This document shows, piece after piece, positions 49,980 to 59,905 of a stretch of 64,000 nucleotides of DNA; position 1 is the first letter of the stretch; the number at the start of each line of letters is the position of its first letter. A program made the translations under genes and the position numbers. The DNA comes from Chryseobacterium gleum (GTDB lineage Bacteria; Bacteroidota; Bacteroidia; Flavobacteriales_D; Crocinitomicaceae). Below the pieces are notes generated by a model that worked only from the letters and a program-made list of their open reading frames with translations, had not been told where the DNA came from and ran no database searches. The DNA lies in the NCBI GenBank assembly GCA_945860065.1, contig CAMAPI010000001.1, positions 1 to 64,000 of the forward strand. Reading direction: 5' to 3'.

Positions 49980-50765
49980 ATGAACGCACGCATCGAAAAA
50001 TTACAAGCAGAAATCGCTGATTTAAGACAGCAATTGGTGGATCATCCACTGTATGCTCAAATTCAAACGTTGGAAGATTTCCAATACTTCATGGAACAGC
50101 ACATTTTCGCTGTTTGGGATTTCATGAGTTTATTGAAAGCCCTACAACGCGGATTAACATGTGTTGAAGTTCCTTGGTCACCAAAAGGAAGTCCAGAAAC
50201 CCGCAGATTCATCAATGAGATTGTTCTTGGTGAAGAATCGGATACCGATGCCGATGGAAAAGTTTCTAGTCACTTCGAAATGTATCTGGAAGCGATGCAA
50301 CAAATTGGCGCAAACACCTTGCCTATTTACCAACTAACAGAGTGGATTTCCTATGGAAAATCAGTGGAGGAAGCTTTGTATCAGTTGAATATCAACGAAG
50401 AGACGAAGGACTTTGTTCGTTTTACGTTTTCCATCATCGAAACAGGAGAATTGCATAAAATCGCCGCGTTATTCACTTTTGGACGCGAAGATTTAATTCC
50501 AGACATGTTTATTGAAATCCTGCGTGAAATGAGCTCACAAGGACAGGAAAATATATCAAAGTTATTGTATTACCTGGAACGCCACATTGAAATCGATGGC
50601 GGCGACCACGGGCCAATTTCCCTGCGTATGATCGATGAAATTTGCGAAGATGATGCTGAAAAATGGCAAGAAGCAACGGAATGTGCGAAACAAGCCTTAG
50701 AAATGCGGATTAATTTGTGGAACGGATTACTTACACCGTCTTCGACATTGTCAAGCGAGGATTAA
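49980..50765 (+). CDS. DUF3050-like (heme-oxygenase-fold) protein
   Basis: DHPLYAQIQTLEDFQYFMEQHIFAVWDFMSLLKALQRGLTCVEVPWSPKG; ERHIEIDGGDHGPISLRMI. Confidence 0.78.
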   Translation: MNARIEKLQAEIADLRQQLVDHPLYAQIQTLEDFQYFMEQHIFAVWDFMSLLKALQRGLTCVEVPWSPKGSPETRRFINEIVLGEESDTDADGKVSSHFEMYLEAMQQIGANTLPIYQLTEWISYGKSVEEALYQLNINEETKDFVRFTFSIIETGELHKIAALFTFGREDLIPDMFIEILREMSSQGQENISKLLYYLERHIEIDGGDHGPISLRMIDEICEDDAEKWQEATECAKQALEMRINLWNGLLTPSSTLSSED

Positions 50766-52225
50766 CTCCAAGAAGTACCTTCTTTTCCGTCTTTCACTAC
50801 AATTCCTGCAGCGGCTAATCCATCGCGGATTTTATCGGAGGTCGACCAGTCTTTATTCGTTCGTGCTTGTTGACGTAAGTCAAGAACTAAGTCCATCACT
50901 GGGGCTAATTTTCCGTTCTCTGATTCCTGTTCGGACATCAATCCTAAGACATCGTAGACAAAGGAGTGCATCGCCTGTTTTAAGGCGTCTCTATCTTCAA
51001 CAGAAATACTTGCGTTACCATCGTTGATGAGGTTAATGTATTTCACTCCTTCAAACAAGTTCGCAACTAAAATCGGCGCATTGAAATCGTCGTTCATTGC
51101 GGTGTAAAAAGAAGCAATCAAGGCAGCGACATCAAAAGAAGAAGTGGATGTTTGCACTTTTTCCAATGTTTTCAATCCTTCCATTAATCGGGCAAATCCT
51201 TTTTCAGATGCGTTCAATGCTTCTTGTGTAAAGTCTAAGTTGCTGCGGTAATGCGCTTGCATCATAAAGAAACGAAGAACATTCGCACTGTAAGGTTTGT
51301 CGAATAATTCGGTTGTCCCTTCGATGATTTCTTTCGGTAAAAAGTAATTCCCGAGGGACTTACTCATTTTTTGTCCGTTGACATTGAGCATATTTGCATG
51401 CATCCAGTAATTCGCAGGATTACATCCTACAGACGCACAACTTTGTGCAATTTCGTCTTCGTGATGTGGGAATTTTAGGTCCATGCCACCACCGTGGATG
51501 TCGAATTGTTTTCCTAAGTATTTCGTACTCATTGCGGTGCACTCAACGTGCCATCCTGGATTCCCATCTCCCCAAGGTGAACGCCAAATTTGCATATCAT
51601 CTGGATTCGCTTTTTTCCAAAGCGCGAAATCCGCAAAGAATCGTTTTTCTTCCTGCGCATTCAAATTACGCGTTTCGTTTTCTAATTCGTCTACTTTTCG
51701 TCCGCTCAAGATTCCGTAATTGTAATCTTGCATATAGCGTTTGGTATCGAAATACACCGATCCATTCACCACATATCCATAGTCATTCGCTAAAATTTGC
51801 TCAATCACTTCAATTTGTTCTTGAATGTGTGCAGTAGCAGTTGGCTCGATGCTTGGTGGCAATAAGTTATAGATGCGTTGTAAATCTTGAAAACGAACAT
51901 TGTATTTATAGACAATTTCCAAGGACTGTAGTTGTTCCGCACGCGCTGCTTTTCCAATGGAGTCCTCCTCGTTACCAGCACTGTTGGTAATGTGTCCGGC
52001 ATCTGTGATGTTGCGCACGTATTTCACTTGGAATCCAAGTTGTAATAAGTAACGATAGATAAGGTCAAAGTTAATGAAGGTACGCATATTCCCCATGTGT
52101 GGCTCGCTGTAAAGTGTCGGCCCACAGACATACATACCAACAAAGTTTTCATGAATGGGTACGAAGGCTTGTTTTTCACCTTTCATACTATTGTAAATCA
52201 CTACGTTTTTCTGTTGATCTTTCAT
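50762..52225 (-). CDS. cysS: Cysteinyl-tRNA synthetase
   Basis: YVCGPTLYSEPHMGNMRTFINFDLIYRYL; GWHVECTAMS; HGGGMDLKFPHHEDE; KMSKSLGNY. Start at MKDQQKN preferred (promoter at 52243-52250). Confidence 0.95.
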   Translation of the reverse strand: MKDQQKNVVIYNSMKGEKQAFVPIHENFVGMYVCGPTLYSEPHMGNMRTFINFDLIYRYLLQLGFQVKYVRNITDAGHITNSAGNEEDSIGKAARAEQLQSLEIVYKYNVRFQDLQRIYNLLPPSIEPTATAHIQEQIEVIEQILANDYGYVVNGSVYFDTKRYMQDYNYGILSGRKVDELENETRNLNAQEEKRFFADFALWKKANPDDMQIWRSPWGDGNPGWHVECTAMSTKYLGKQFDIHGGGMDLKFPHHEDEIAQSCASVGCNPANYWMHANMLNVNGQKMSKSLGNYFLPKEIIEGTTELFDKPYSANVLRFFMMQAHYRSNLDFTQEALNASEKGFARLMEGLKTLEKVQTSTSSFDVAALIASFYTAMNDDFNAPILVANLFEGVKYINLINDGNASISVEDRDALKQAMHSFVYDVLGLMSEQESENGKLAPVMDLVLDLRQQARTNKDWSTSDKIRDGLAAAGIVVKDGKEGTSWS

Positions 52226-52242
52226 CTTCAATTGCATTAGAA

Positions 52243-52250
52243 CAAAGTTA
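52243..52250 (-). promoter_or_regulatory. -7 element TAACTTTG for cysS
   Basis: Reverse-strand TAnnTTTG match 17 nt upstream of the 52225 start. Confidence 0.5.
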
Positions 52251-52377
52251 GCGAAAAGTTCTAAGTCTTTTAAACTAGATTGCTTTCGCTTCATTCAAAC
52301 CAGCACATTTTCCACTTTTTTGTTAGTGTAATACCTGAAATCGCTTAAAAAAGTACTCTTTTAGAAGATTACGGCAC

Positions 52378-52385
52378 TATTTTTG
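52378..52385 (+). promoter_or_regulatory. -7 element TATTTTTG for the DUF4783-like gene
   Basis: TAnnTTTG match 13 nt before the ATG at 52399. Confidence 0.45.
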
Positions 52386-52398
52386 TTAAAATTGCGCT

Positions 52399-52770
52399 AT
52401 GAATTCGATGTTGGCATTTCTTACTGGACTCCTTTTGATCTTGAAATTTCCAAGCGATATTCCGTATGCGAGTATTCAGCGTTCGATGGAAATGAATGAC
52501 GCGAAAACGATTGTTCATATGGGCAAGGATAAACTATCCTTGAATGTTCAAGGAAAAGAATCCGTTTATCCCATCGCGCAGGCAGAAATGATTTTACAAG
52601 GATTTTTCACGAAATATCCGAAGGGATCATTTGTTTTTAAATTCAAAGGAAAAGAATCCGGAGAGGACAACTATACGGTTGGCACCTACACAGCAAAAGG
52701 AGAAACGTTCCGAAGCACCTTTCATTTCCGCACCGGAAAATTAGAAAGTCTGTCGATTACCAACGAGTAA
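52399..52770 (+). CDS. DUF4783-like secreted protein
   Basis: Signal-like N-terminus; QAEMILQGFFTKYPKGSFVFKFKG...YTVGTYTAKGETFRSTFHFR. Confidence 0.75.
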   Translation: MNSMLAFLTGLLLILKFPSDIPYASIQRSMEMNDAKTIVHMGKDKLSLNVQGKESVYPIAQAEMILQGFFTKYPKGSFVFKFKGKESGEDNYTVGTYTAKGETFRSTFHFRTGKLESLSITNE

Positions 52771-54693
52771 TTATCCTTGTTGACCTCTATTTTCCTTCAA
52801 GGTATTGAAGAAAATCACTGCGTATCCGGCTGTGAGCATCAAGTGGAATGGAACCATTCCCAAGTCACCATAAATCGCGCGGTTCATTGCTGTGAAACCG
52901 AATACCACCATCAAAACGCCTTCGGCAATGTTAATGATTGATAAACTTTTTTTGTCGTATTTGTTTCCAGTAAACTCATCTTTTTTCGCCACATTGAATT
53001 TCGGTGTACGAACAAACGAACTTTTAATCCCTAAGTATCCTTCTATTACCGCAACGGCATTGCTTAACGACAAGGCCATTGAAACCGTTAGGAATTGCAC
53101 GAAGCGACCAATAAAGCGGAATACATCACTAAAGAAATTTCCTGTTTTATCTCTGTAAGCATTCCAATAGTAAAATGCCAAAAATACCGTACTGGATAAA
53201 AAGAATGCCCCAACTTGGATAAAGAAATTTAAATCTGAGAAGGAATCTTTGATGTGAAGAACCGGCAAGCTCAACAAGGAAAGAATCAAGATGAAGACAA
53301 ATACGGAAGAATTAAATAAATGCGCCAATCCATGTAAACGGTCAGAGAACTTCAATCCTTTAGTCGTCACAATACGTTTCCACATTTTAATGAAGACCTC
53401 TGCACCACCTTTCATCCACCGGTGTTGTTGACTTTTCAAAGCCGACATGGTAATTGGTAATTCTGCTGGAGATTCTACTTCTTCTAAGTAATTGAATTTC
53501 CATCCACGCATCTGTGCACGGTAGCTCAAGTCTAAGTCTTCAGTGATGGTATCGTGTTCCCATCCACCGGCATCTTCGATACACGCTTTTCTCCACACTC
53601 CCGCTGTACCGTTGAAGTTGATGTAGTGTCCTTGTGCATTGCGTCCACCTTGCTCGATGGCAAAGTGTCCATTCAATCCAAATGCTTGCAATTCCGTTAA
53701 AAGCGAATACGTTTTATTCAAGTGTCCCCAACGCGTTTGAACGACACCAATTTTATCCGTGTTGAAGTATGGCATGGTGCGCAATAAGAAATCTTTGTCC
53801 GGAACGAAATCTGCATCGAAAATGGCGATGAACTCTCCTTGAACTTGGTCCATGGCTGCATCTAATGCCCCTGCTTTGTATCCAGTGCGATCTGTGCGGT
53901 GAATGTGCTGAATGTTGATTCCACGTGCCGCAACTTCCGCTACTTTTTTCGCAATAATATCTTTCGTTTCATCGGTAGAATCATCCAATACTTGAATTTG
54001 GAATTTATCTAGTGGATACTCAAATTCAGCAATCGTATCTATGATGCGATCAGCGACATACATTTCGTTATACATCGGCAATTGAATGGTTACCTTTGGA
54101 GCATTAGCTAAATCAAATAGGGGCTCCACACGACTTTGTTGTGCTTTGCGTTGTTTTCTGTATGCAAATGCCAAAGATAATTGCACCATACTGTAATAGA
54201 AAATTAACAGAAGGCAAATACCATAAATCACTAAAATGACTTTCGCCAACACATGTGACCAATAGTGTTCTTTCACAAATGTTCTTCCTTTTTCTGTGAC
54301 TTTACGGTCACCCCAATTGAACATCCATGATACCTCCAAATTAGCTGTAAATGGTTGTGTTTTGCTAAACGTATAGTGAACTAGGTGTTGTTTGGCGTTC
54401 GTTTCGAAAACTTTTAATGTATCGGGTCTGTAATCTTGATCGACTAACATTAAAATGTTCTTTCCAATAGGCACATGTTTGAAGGTAAACACACCATTTT
54501 CATCTGTTTCTGCAGAGAAGACTTTACCCGTGACCGTTGAGGTTAAGCTCACCTTCACTTTTTCCACTTCATTGTGGGTTTTGTAGTCAACTAAGTAACC
54601 TTCAATTTTCTTAGAATACTGAATTGGGTCCTTTGTAGCATGTGCACTGATTGTCGTAACAAAAAGCGCGATAAGCAAGAAAAAATTCCTCAT
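52771..54693 (-). CDS. Membrane glycosyltransferase family 2 with N-terminal carboxypeptidase-regulatory-like domain
   Basis: QLPMYNEMYVADRIIDTI, DDSTDETKDII, FDADFVPDKDFL, EDLDLSYRAQMRGWK, QQHRWMKGG (QxxRW); start MRNFFLLIALF rather than 54801. Confidence 0.9.
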   Translation of the reverse strand: MRNFFLLIALFVTTISAHATKDPIQYSKKIEGYLVDYKTHNEVEKVKVSLTSTVTGKVFSAETDENGVFTFKHVPIGKNILMLVDQDYRPDTLKVFETNAKQHLVHYTFSKTQPFTANLEVSWMFNWGDRKVTEKGRTFVKEHYWSHVLAKVILVIYGICLLLIFYYSMVQLSLAFAYRKQRKAQQSRVEPLFDLANAPKVTIQLPMYNEMYVADRIIDTIAEFEYPLDKFQIQVLDDSTDETKDIIAKKVAEVAARGINIQHIHRTDRTGYKAGALDAAMDQVQGEFIAIFDADFVPDKDFLLRTMPYFNTDKIGVVQTRWGHLNKTYSLLTELQAFGLNGHFAIEQGGRNAQGHYINFNGTAGVWRKACIEDAGGWEHDTITEDLDLSYRAQMRGWKFNYLEEVESPAELPITMSALKSQQHRWMKGGAEVFIKMWKRIVTTKGLKFSDRLHGLAHLFNSSVFVFILILSLLSLPVLHIKDSFSDLNFFIQVGAFFLSSTVFLAFYYWNAYRDKTGNFFSDVFRFIGRFVQFLTVSMALSLSNAVAVIEGYLGIKSSFVRTPKFNVAKKDEFTGNKYDKKSLSIINIAEGVLMVVFGFTAMNRAIYGDLGMVPFHLMLTAGYAVIFFNTLKENRGQQG

Positions 54694-54723
54694 TTGTGAG
54701 CGGAAAAAAGATGTAAAAAAAAG

Positions 54724-54731
54724 CAAATATA
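54724..54731 (-). promoter_or_regulatory. -7 element TATATTTG for the glycosyltransferase gene
   Basis: Reverse-strand TAnnTTTG 30 nt upstream of the 54693 start. Confidence 0.4.
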
Positions 54732-54734
54732 AAT

Positions 54735-56897
54735 TTAATCTTTCATTAATGTCATTTCGTCGACTAAGTGTTTGGCATCGGAGTAAATATCCATCACCCA
54801 AAGTACGTAGCGAATGTCCACCACAATGTTTCGGCAGCGATTCGCATCGAACAAATAATCACTCATGGTACTTTCCCAAGAACGGTCAAAATTAAGTCCC
54901 ATTAAGTATCCATTTTTGTCTAAAACAGGTGAGCCAGAATTTCCTCCCGTCGTGTGGTTAGATCCGGAGAAACACACCCATAAATCGTCTCCTTGTGCAT
55001 ATGGACCGTAGTTTTTCGCTGTGTGCAATTCTACCATTCTTGGTAACAAAGCGAAATCTGGATTCCCTGTGTTGTATTTGGCAATGATTCCGTCCAAGGT
55101 TGTGTGCTCCGTGTAACGCATGCCATCCGTTGGCGCGGACCCTTCTAATTGTCCGTAAGTAATGCGCAAGGTTGAATTCGCATCTGGCCAATGTTTTTTA
55201 GTTGGGAACATCGTGTACTTTCCTTCCACGTATACTTGCATCAAGTTGTTGACACTTGTTTGAAAGGTGCGATACGCGGGAACGGTTTCATTTCTAAAGG
55301 ATTGAAAATATTGGTAAAAGTGTGTGTATCCCACATCTCTATTCAGTTTTTTCAAGGATTTTTCATTGAATCCATTTAAAAAGGCCAGGTAACGGTCTTG
55401 ACTTGTGAAAATCGATGTGGTGTAGATTTGATTAGCCATTCCTTTGACGTAATTCACAAACCATTCTGTAGCTACAGAATATTTGACATCCTTTGTAATG
55501 ACTTTCCACTCTTCCGTATAATCGAAATAGGCTTTGGTTTGATCGTTGAAGATTTTCCAATCGACGTCGCTGTTGTAATTTTTGAAGAATCCTTCCGCCG
55601 ATGTTTTCATTTTATCAATGACTTTCGTTAATTCACCATTTTCGGTGTACTTGGCATAATTAGTTACCAAATCCTCCATTCCACGCACGAGTTTGAAGTA
55701 TTCTGGCCCGTAGGAAAAATACTCAGCACCCAATGCGTACTTGAACTCAATCCGCTGATCTTTTTCCACCAATGCATTCAATTGATTGACCACTTCCGCA
55801 TATTTATTCCATTCTGGCTTACTCAATGCCATTTCCTTGTAGGCTTTTTCTTCTTCCAACTTGAGTTGAACTGCTTGTAGGTTTTTTAATCCTTCAATTT
55901 GACCAATCCACTTTTTCCAAGAATTCGCAATACTTGCTTGTTTCGCCGAATATTGAATACGTGTTAAATCCGAATTTTTCATTCCTTCATCAATCACCGC
56001 TAAAGAAAGGTCGCGCATGTGAATACGTGCCGGACGCTCTTTCTCAATGATGAATTTCAAGTACGAGGAAACGACATGTTGCTCCGTTTGACCGGGAAAT
56101 CCGTATACCATCGTAAAGTCACCTTCTTGACGGTTTTGAAAAGAAATCGGCAAATAATGCAAAGGTGTATAAGGAACATTGTCCGGAGAATATGCTGCTG
56201 GCTTGTTGTCTTTTCCCGCATAAATGCGAAAGACAGAGAAATCACCTGTATGACGTGGCCAAACCCAGTTATCCGTATCCCCACCAAATTTTCCAATGGA
56301 ATTCGGAGGTGTTCCTACAAAACGCACATCCAAGAACACTTCTTTCAACATTAAATAATAATCGTTCCCGTAATTGAAGGCCTTGATTTCTGCTTCGTAA
56401 TGCGTTCCAACGATTGCAGCCGCACATAATTTCTTGATGTTCGCGAGAATCATTGCTTGATCACTTTTTGAACTCGCTCCCATCAACACATCCTTCGTTA
56501 CATCGTCAATGCGGACAATACGCATCGCTGTTAATCCTGGATTCGTTAATTCGTCTGATTTGTTCTTTGCCCAAAAACCATTTTTCAAATAATCGTGTTC
56601 GAGTGAGGAATGCGATTGAATTTGTCCGTAACCACAATGGTGATTCGTCAACAATAAACCTTGACTCGAAACTAGCTCCGCTGTACATCCACCACCAAAT
56701 TGTAGAATGGCATCTTTAATACTCGTAGAATTAATACTGTAAATATCTGCAGCGGAAAGCTTCATGCCTTTTGCTTTCATATCTGACTCAAAAGCAGCAA
56801 TTAAAGAAGGGATAAGCATGCCTTCTTCGGCCTGCGCCACGAACAATCTAGCAACGAATACAAACAACAGGGATGCGCGCAATAAAATCAATTTCAT
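54735..56897 (-). CDS. S46-family dipeptidyl peptidase (DPP7/DPP11-like)
   Basis: GGGCTAELVSSQGLLLTNHHCGYGQIQSHS; KFGGDTDNWVWPRHTGDFSVFRIY; SGSNHTTGGNSGSPVLDKNGYLMGLNFD. Confidence 0.94.
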   Translation of the reverse strand: MKLILLRASLLFVFVARLFVAQAEEGMLIPSLIAAFESDMKAKGMKLSAADIYSINSTSIKDAILQFGGGCTAELVSSQGLLLTNHHCGYGQIQSHSSLEHDYLKNGFWAKNKSDELTNPGLTAMRIVRIDDVTKDVLMGASSKSDQAMILANIKKLCAAAIVGTHYEAEIKAFNYGNDYYLMLKEVFLDVRFVGTPPNSIGKFGGDTDNWVWPRHTGDFSVFRIYAGKDNKPAAYSPDNVPYTPLHYLPISFQNRQEGDFTMVYGFPGQTEQHVVSSYLKFIIEKERPARIHMRDLSLAVIDEGMKNSDLTRIQYSAKQASIANSWKKWIGQIEGLKNLQAVQLKLEEEKAYKEMALSKPEWNKYAEVVNQLNALVEKDQRIEFKYALGAEYFSYGPEYFKLVRGMEDLVTNYAKYTENGELTKVIDKMKTSAEGFFKNYNSDVDWKIFNDQTKAYFDYTEEWKVITKDVKYSVATEWFVNYVKGMANQIYTTSIFTSQDRYLAFLNGFNEKSLKKLNRDVGYTHFYQYFQSFRNETVPAYRTFQTSVNNLMQVYVEGKYTMFPTKKHWPDANSTLRITYGQLEGSAPTDGMRYTEHTTLDGIIAKYNTGNPDFALLPRMVELHTAKNYGPYAQGDDLWVCFSGSNHTTGGNSGSPVLDKNGYLMGLNFDRSWESTMSDYLFDANRCRNIVVDIRYVLWVMDIYSDAKHLVDEMTLMKD

Positions 56898-56973
56898 ACG
56901 TACGTTTTATAGCGGCTAAGATACGACGATTTCAGATAGACACAATAGCTAAAATCAAAGCACAATAATTACG

Positions 56974-56981
56974 TATCTTTG
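56974..56981 (+). promoter_or_regulatory. -7 element TATCTTTG for ribF
   Basis: TAnnTTTG match 16 nt before the ATG at 56998. Confidence 0.5.
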
Positions 56982-56997
56982 CGCCACATTTCAATGT

Positions 56998-57936
56998 ATG
57001 CGAATATTCGAAGGACTTACAGATTTAACACCCATCAAAAAGGCAGTTGTAACGATTGGCACCTTTGATGGCGTGCACATTGGTCACCAAGAAATTCTCA
57101 AAACGGTTATTTCCGAGGCAAAAAAAATCGGTGGAGAAAGTGTGCTATTGACCTTTTATCCGCATCCGAGAATGGTCCTTTACCCCGAGGATAAGGGTTT
57201 GCTTTTATTGCAAACGCAAACGGAGAAATTGGAAAAACTGGCCAGTATAGGACTCGAGAATGCCGTGATTTATCCCTTCTCAAAAGAATTCGCTGAATTT
57301 TCCGCCAAAAGTTTTGTCGAGGAAATTTTAATCAAAGGACTTCAAGCAAAGAAAGTGATTATTGGTTACGACCATCAATTTGGACATCAGCGCGAAGGAA
57401 ATTTGGCTTTTTTACAAAGTTATGCTGACCAAGGATTCTTTGAATTAATGGAAATCCCAGCCGAGCAAATCGATGAAGTATATATTTCTTCCTCGAAAAT
57501 TCGAAATGCCATTTTGGAAGGAGAAATGTCCACCGCAAATTCGTGTTTAGGCGCAGCATTTGAACTCACCGGAACTGTAACGCTTGGATTACAGAATGGA
57601 CGTCGCATCGGATTTCCAACGGCAAATATTCAACTGAAAGATGCGCACAAAATCATTCCAGCGAATGGTGTATATGCGGTGAAAATCGAGGTAGAAGGCA
57701 AACTACAAACTGGAATGATGAACATCGGATGGCGTCCAACCGTGGAAGAGGAAAAACTAGAACGCAAGATTGAGGTGCATCTTTTTGATTTTAACCGAGA
57801 AATTTATGGTTCGGAGTGCCGAGTGGAAGTACATCAATTTTTCAGACCGGAACATAAATTCCCTAACTTAGAGGGGTTAAAAGCTCAAATTCAACAAGAT
57901 GAAGCAGCTATTCGCGCTTTTTTTCATACTGCTTAA
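56998..57936 (+). CDS. ribF: Bifunctional riboflavin kinase/FAD synthetase
   Basis: VTIGTFDGVHIGHQEIL; GYDHQFGHQREG; SSSKIRNAILEG; GRRIGFPTANI; NGVYAVKIEV. Confidence 0.94.
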   Translation: MRIFEGLTDLTPIKKAVVTIGTFDGVHIGHQEILKTVISEAKKIGGESVLLTFYPHPRMVLYPEDKGLLLLQTQTEKLEKLASIGLENAVIYPFSKEFAEFSAKSFVEEILIKGLQAKKVIIGYDHQFGHQREGNLAFLQSYADQGFFELMEIPAEQIDEVYISSSKIRNAILEGEMSTANSCLGAAFELTGTVTLGLQNGRRIGFPTANIQLKDAHKIIPANGVYAVKIEVEGKLQTGMMNIGWRPTVEEEKLERKIEVHLFDFNREIYGSECRVEVHQFFRPEHKFPNLEGLKAQIQQDEAAIRAFFHTA

Positions 57937-58474
57937 CTTTCTCAGTGTTGCGCAGATCAATCATGGACACGTGTACCTGTGGAATGAACTTGCAGGAGTA
58001 AATCCGGATACCATTCGCGCCATTTCACTCGAAAAAATGAAATTGGATTCCCTCCCGAATGAACTTTGGAAGTTTACGAATATCACCTACTTAAGCCTAG
58101 AGAAAAATCAACTTGCCAACTTGCCTGAGGACTTCAATAAGTTGACGCAATTGACGGAATTGAACATCGCAAAAAATAAATTCACCTTTTTCCCCTTGGT
58201 CATATGCCAACTTCCCAATTTGAAGAAATTGAACGCATCCCGAAACCGTATAGAGTCCATCCCAAATCAAATCGAAAACTGCAGTCATTTGGAAAGCATT
58301 GATTTATACGATAACCTCATCGGTGAGTTTGGAACTGGGATATTTCAATTGAAGGAATTAAGGACCTTAAACATCGAGGGAGTGATGTATGGAACCAATT
58401 TCGCCGATGACTTAAAACGCAAACTTCCAAACGTTCAACTCTTGCTCGATCCGCCTTGCAAGTGCTTGAACTAG
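57899..58474 (+). CDS. Secreted leucine-rich-repeat protein
   Basis: Signal peptide MKQLFALFFILLNFLSVAQ; ~23-residue LRRs (ITYLSLEKNQLANLPEDFNKLTQLTELNIAKNKFTFFP). Confidence 0.8.
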   Translation: MKQLFALFFILLNFLSVAQINHGHVYLWNELAGVNPDTIRAISLEKMKLDSLPNELWKFTNITYLSLEKNQLANLPEDFNKLTQLTELNIAKNKFTFFPLVICQLPNLKKLNASRNRIESIPNQIENCSHLESIDLYDNLIGEFGTGIFQLKELRTLNIEGVMYGTNFADDLKRKLPNVQLLLDPPCKCLN

Positions 58475-58550
58475 GTGAAAAAAACGAATCCCTTTTATCA
58501 AGTTGTCCTTGACTTGAAACTATTTCCTACCTTCGTGTAAAACAAGAATT

Positions 58551-59225
58551 TTGGATCTTATCAACCTTATTTTTCGGCTCGGTGTACTCTTTGCCATCTA
58601 TGGATTTCTCTGGTTTTTCATCGAACTTGGATTGAAATTATTGATCGGTGGACGCAAGCGAACACTTGGAGAAATCTATTTGATTAAAACCGTGAAGTAC
58701 TTGTTTCTCGTAAACGTGACCTTTCTCTTTTGCTTGGAACAAATGGAAGAACCTGTTTTTCAAGTGAATTACTTGAATCTGGCGCCAAGCTTCATTGTTT
58801 TAATGGTGTACTTCTTAGGGAAACTCCAACAGAAAGAACAACGCATTCAGATGATGACCAACTTTACACAAGGATTGCAAGAGGCGCCTTTTAACCGTCA
58901 GTGGGAGTTGGCTTTAATTGTGTTGAGTGGCTGCACCTTTGCTGGACTCATATTTTATCCACAGTTTTCTGAAAATGCCATTTCTACATGGTTTCAAAAG
59001 AGTATTTTGGACATTGAAAATACCGTTTTGATTGGATTTGTATTTAAAATGATCGGGTTTTTCTTTTTAATCGGGATGTTCTTTAAGATGCTCAACGCAC
59101 TTAACTACATCGTTTCAGGAAAACCTTTGGTAAATGTGAAAACAGGATTTGGAACAAAACAAAGAAAATCTGATGATTCATTTGATGATTTTGAAGAAAT
59201 TGACGACAATAAACTTTCGGAATAA
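58551..59225 (+). CDS. Membrane protein of unknown function (TTG start suggested)
   Basis: Several TM segments, acidic C-terminal tail; start codon uncertain. Confidence 0.6.
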   Translation: MDLINLIFRLGVLFAIYGFLWFFIELGLKLLIGGRKRTLGEIYLIKTVKYLFLVNVTFLFCLEQMEEPVFQVNYLNLAPSFIVLMVYFLGKLQQKEQRIQMMTNFTQGLQEAPFNRQWELALIVLSGCTFAGLIFYPQFSENAISTWFQKSILDIENTVLIGFVFKMIGFFFLIGMFFKMLNALNYIVSGKPLVNVKTGFGTKQRKSDDSFDDFEEIDDNKLSE

Positions 59226-59503
59226 TGGCACACTTTGATGAAAAAGAATTAATCGAACGATCGAATGACATCATCCATTCATTGACAAAGTTGGTCATGG
59301 GTGAAAAACCTGGGTTTTTGTCTGGAAGCGTCTATAAAAAAATGGAAATGCATCCGCGCTTGAGCACTATGAAGACATTGTACGCCAGTTTTATAATGGA
59401 TTTTAAAGGTTCTTATGAAGATTCAGCGAGTTTAAAAAAACTGACCGATTTCCGCTACGAAATCGTTGAGTTATTTGACTCTGAATCACCTTCAGAAAAC
59501 TAA
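59225..59503 (+). CDS. Small conserved hypothetical protein (92 aa)
   Basis: 1-nt overlap with upstream stop (TAATG); colinear with rnpA. Confidence 0.6.
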   Translation: MAHFDEKELIERSNDIIHSLTKLVMGEKPGFLSGSVYKKMEMHPRLSTMKTLYASFIMDFKGSYEDSASLKKLTDFRYEIVELFDSESPSEN

Positions 59504-59515
59504 GCAAACGATACC

Positions 59516-59905
59516 ATGGAATTTACCTTCGGGAAAGCGTATAAATTATGTAGTGTCAAGCGAATTGACCGTTTGTTCTCCGAAGGAAAGAGATTAAAGG
59601 CATATCCTATTACCGTTATGTTCCAAGAAACCGAAGAGGAAATGGAACACGCTTTTCAAGTCATCTTTTCCGTTCCGAAAAAACGAATGAGGCATGCACA
59701 TGATCGAAATTATGTCAAACGCTGTTTTCGCGAAATACTGCGAATCAATAAATCCGTACTTGAAAATCATTTGATAAAGTGCAACAAAAAAATCAATTTC
59801 GCTCTGATTTATCAATTGAATGAACGCATGCCTTACCAAGAATTGGAACAAAAATTGCTAGACGCTATCACAAAACTAATAAGCGAAATCAAAGATGAAA
59901 AATAA
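59516..59905 (+). CDS. rnpA: Ribonuclease P protein component
   Basis: Basic; FGKAYKLCSVKRIDRLFSEGKRL; FSVPKKRMRHAHDRNYVKRCFREILR. Confidence 0.9.
   Translation: MEFTFGKAYKLCSVKRIDRLFSEGKRLKAYPITVMFQETEEEMEHAFQVIFSVPKKRMRHAHDRNYVKRCFREILRINKSVLENHLIKCNKKINFALIYQLNERMPYQELEQKLLDAITKLISEIKDEK

Noticed and set aside
51394-51837. 147-aa plus-strand ORF
   Set aside because: Antisense to conserved cysS catalytic region; no domain-like composition.
54694-54801. N-terminal extension of the glycosyltransferase ORF overlapping the S46 peptidase
   Set aside because: Signal peptide MRNFFLLIALFVTTISAHA at 54693 and a -7 element at 54724-54731 support the shorter form.
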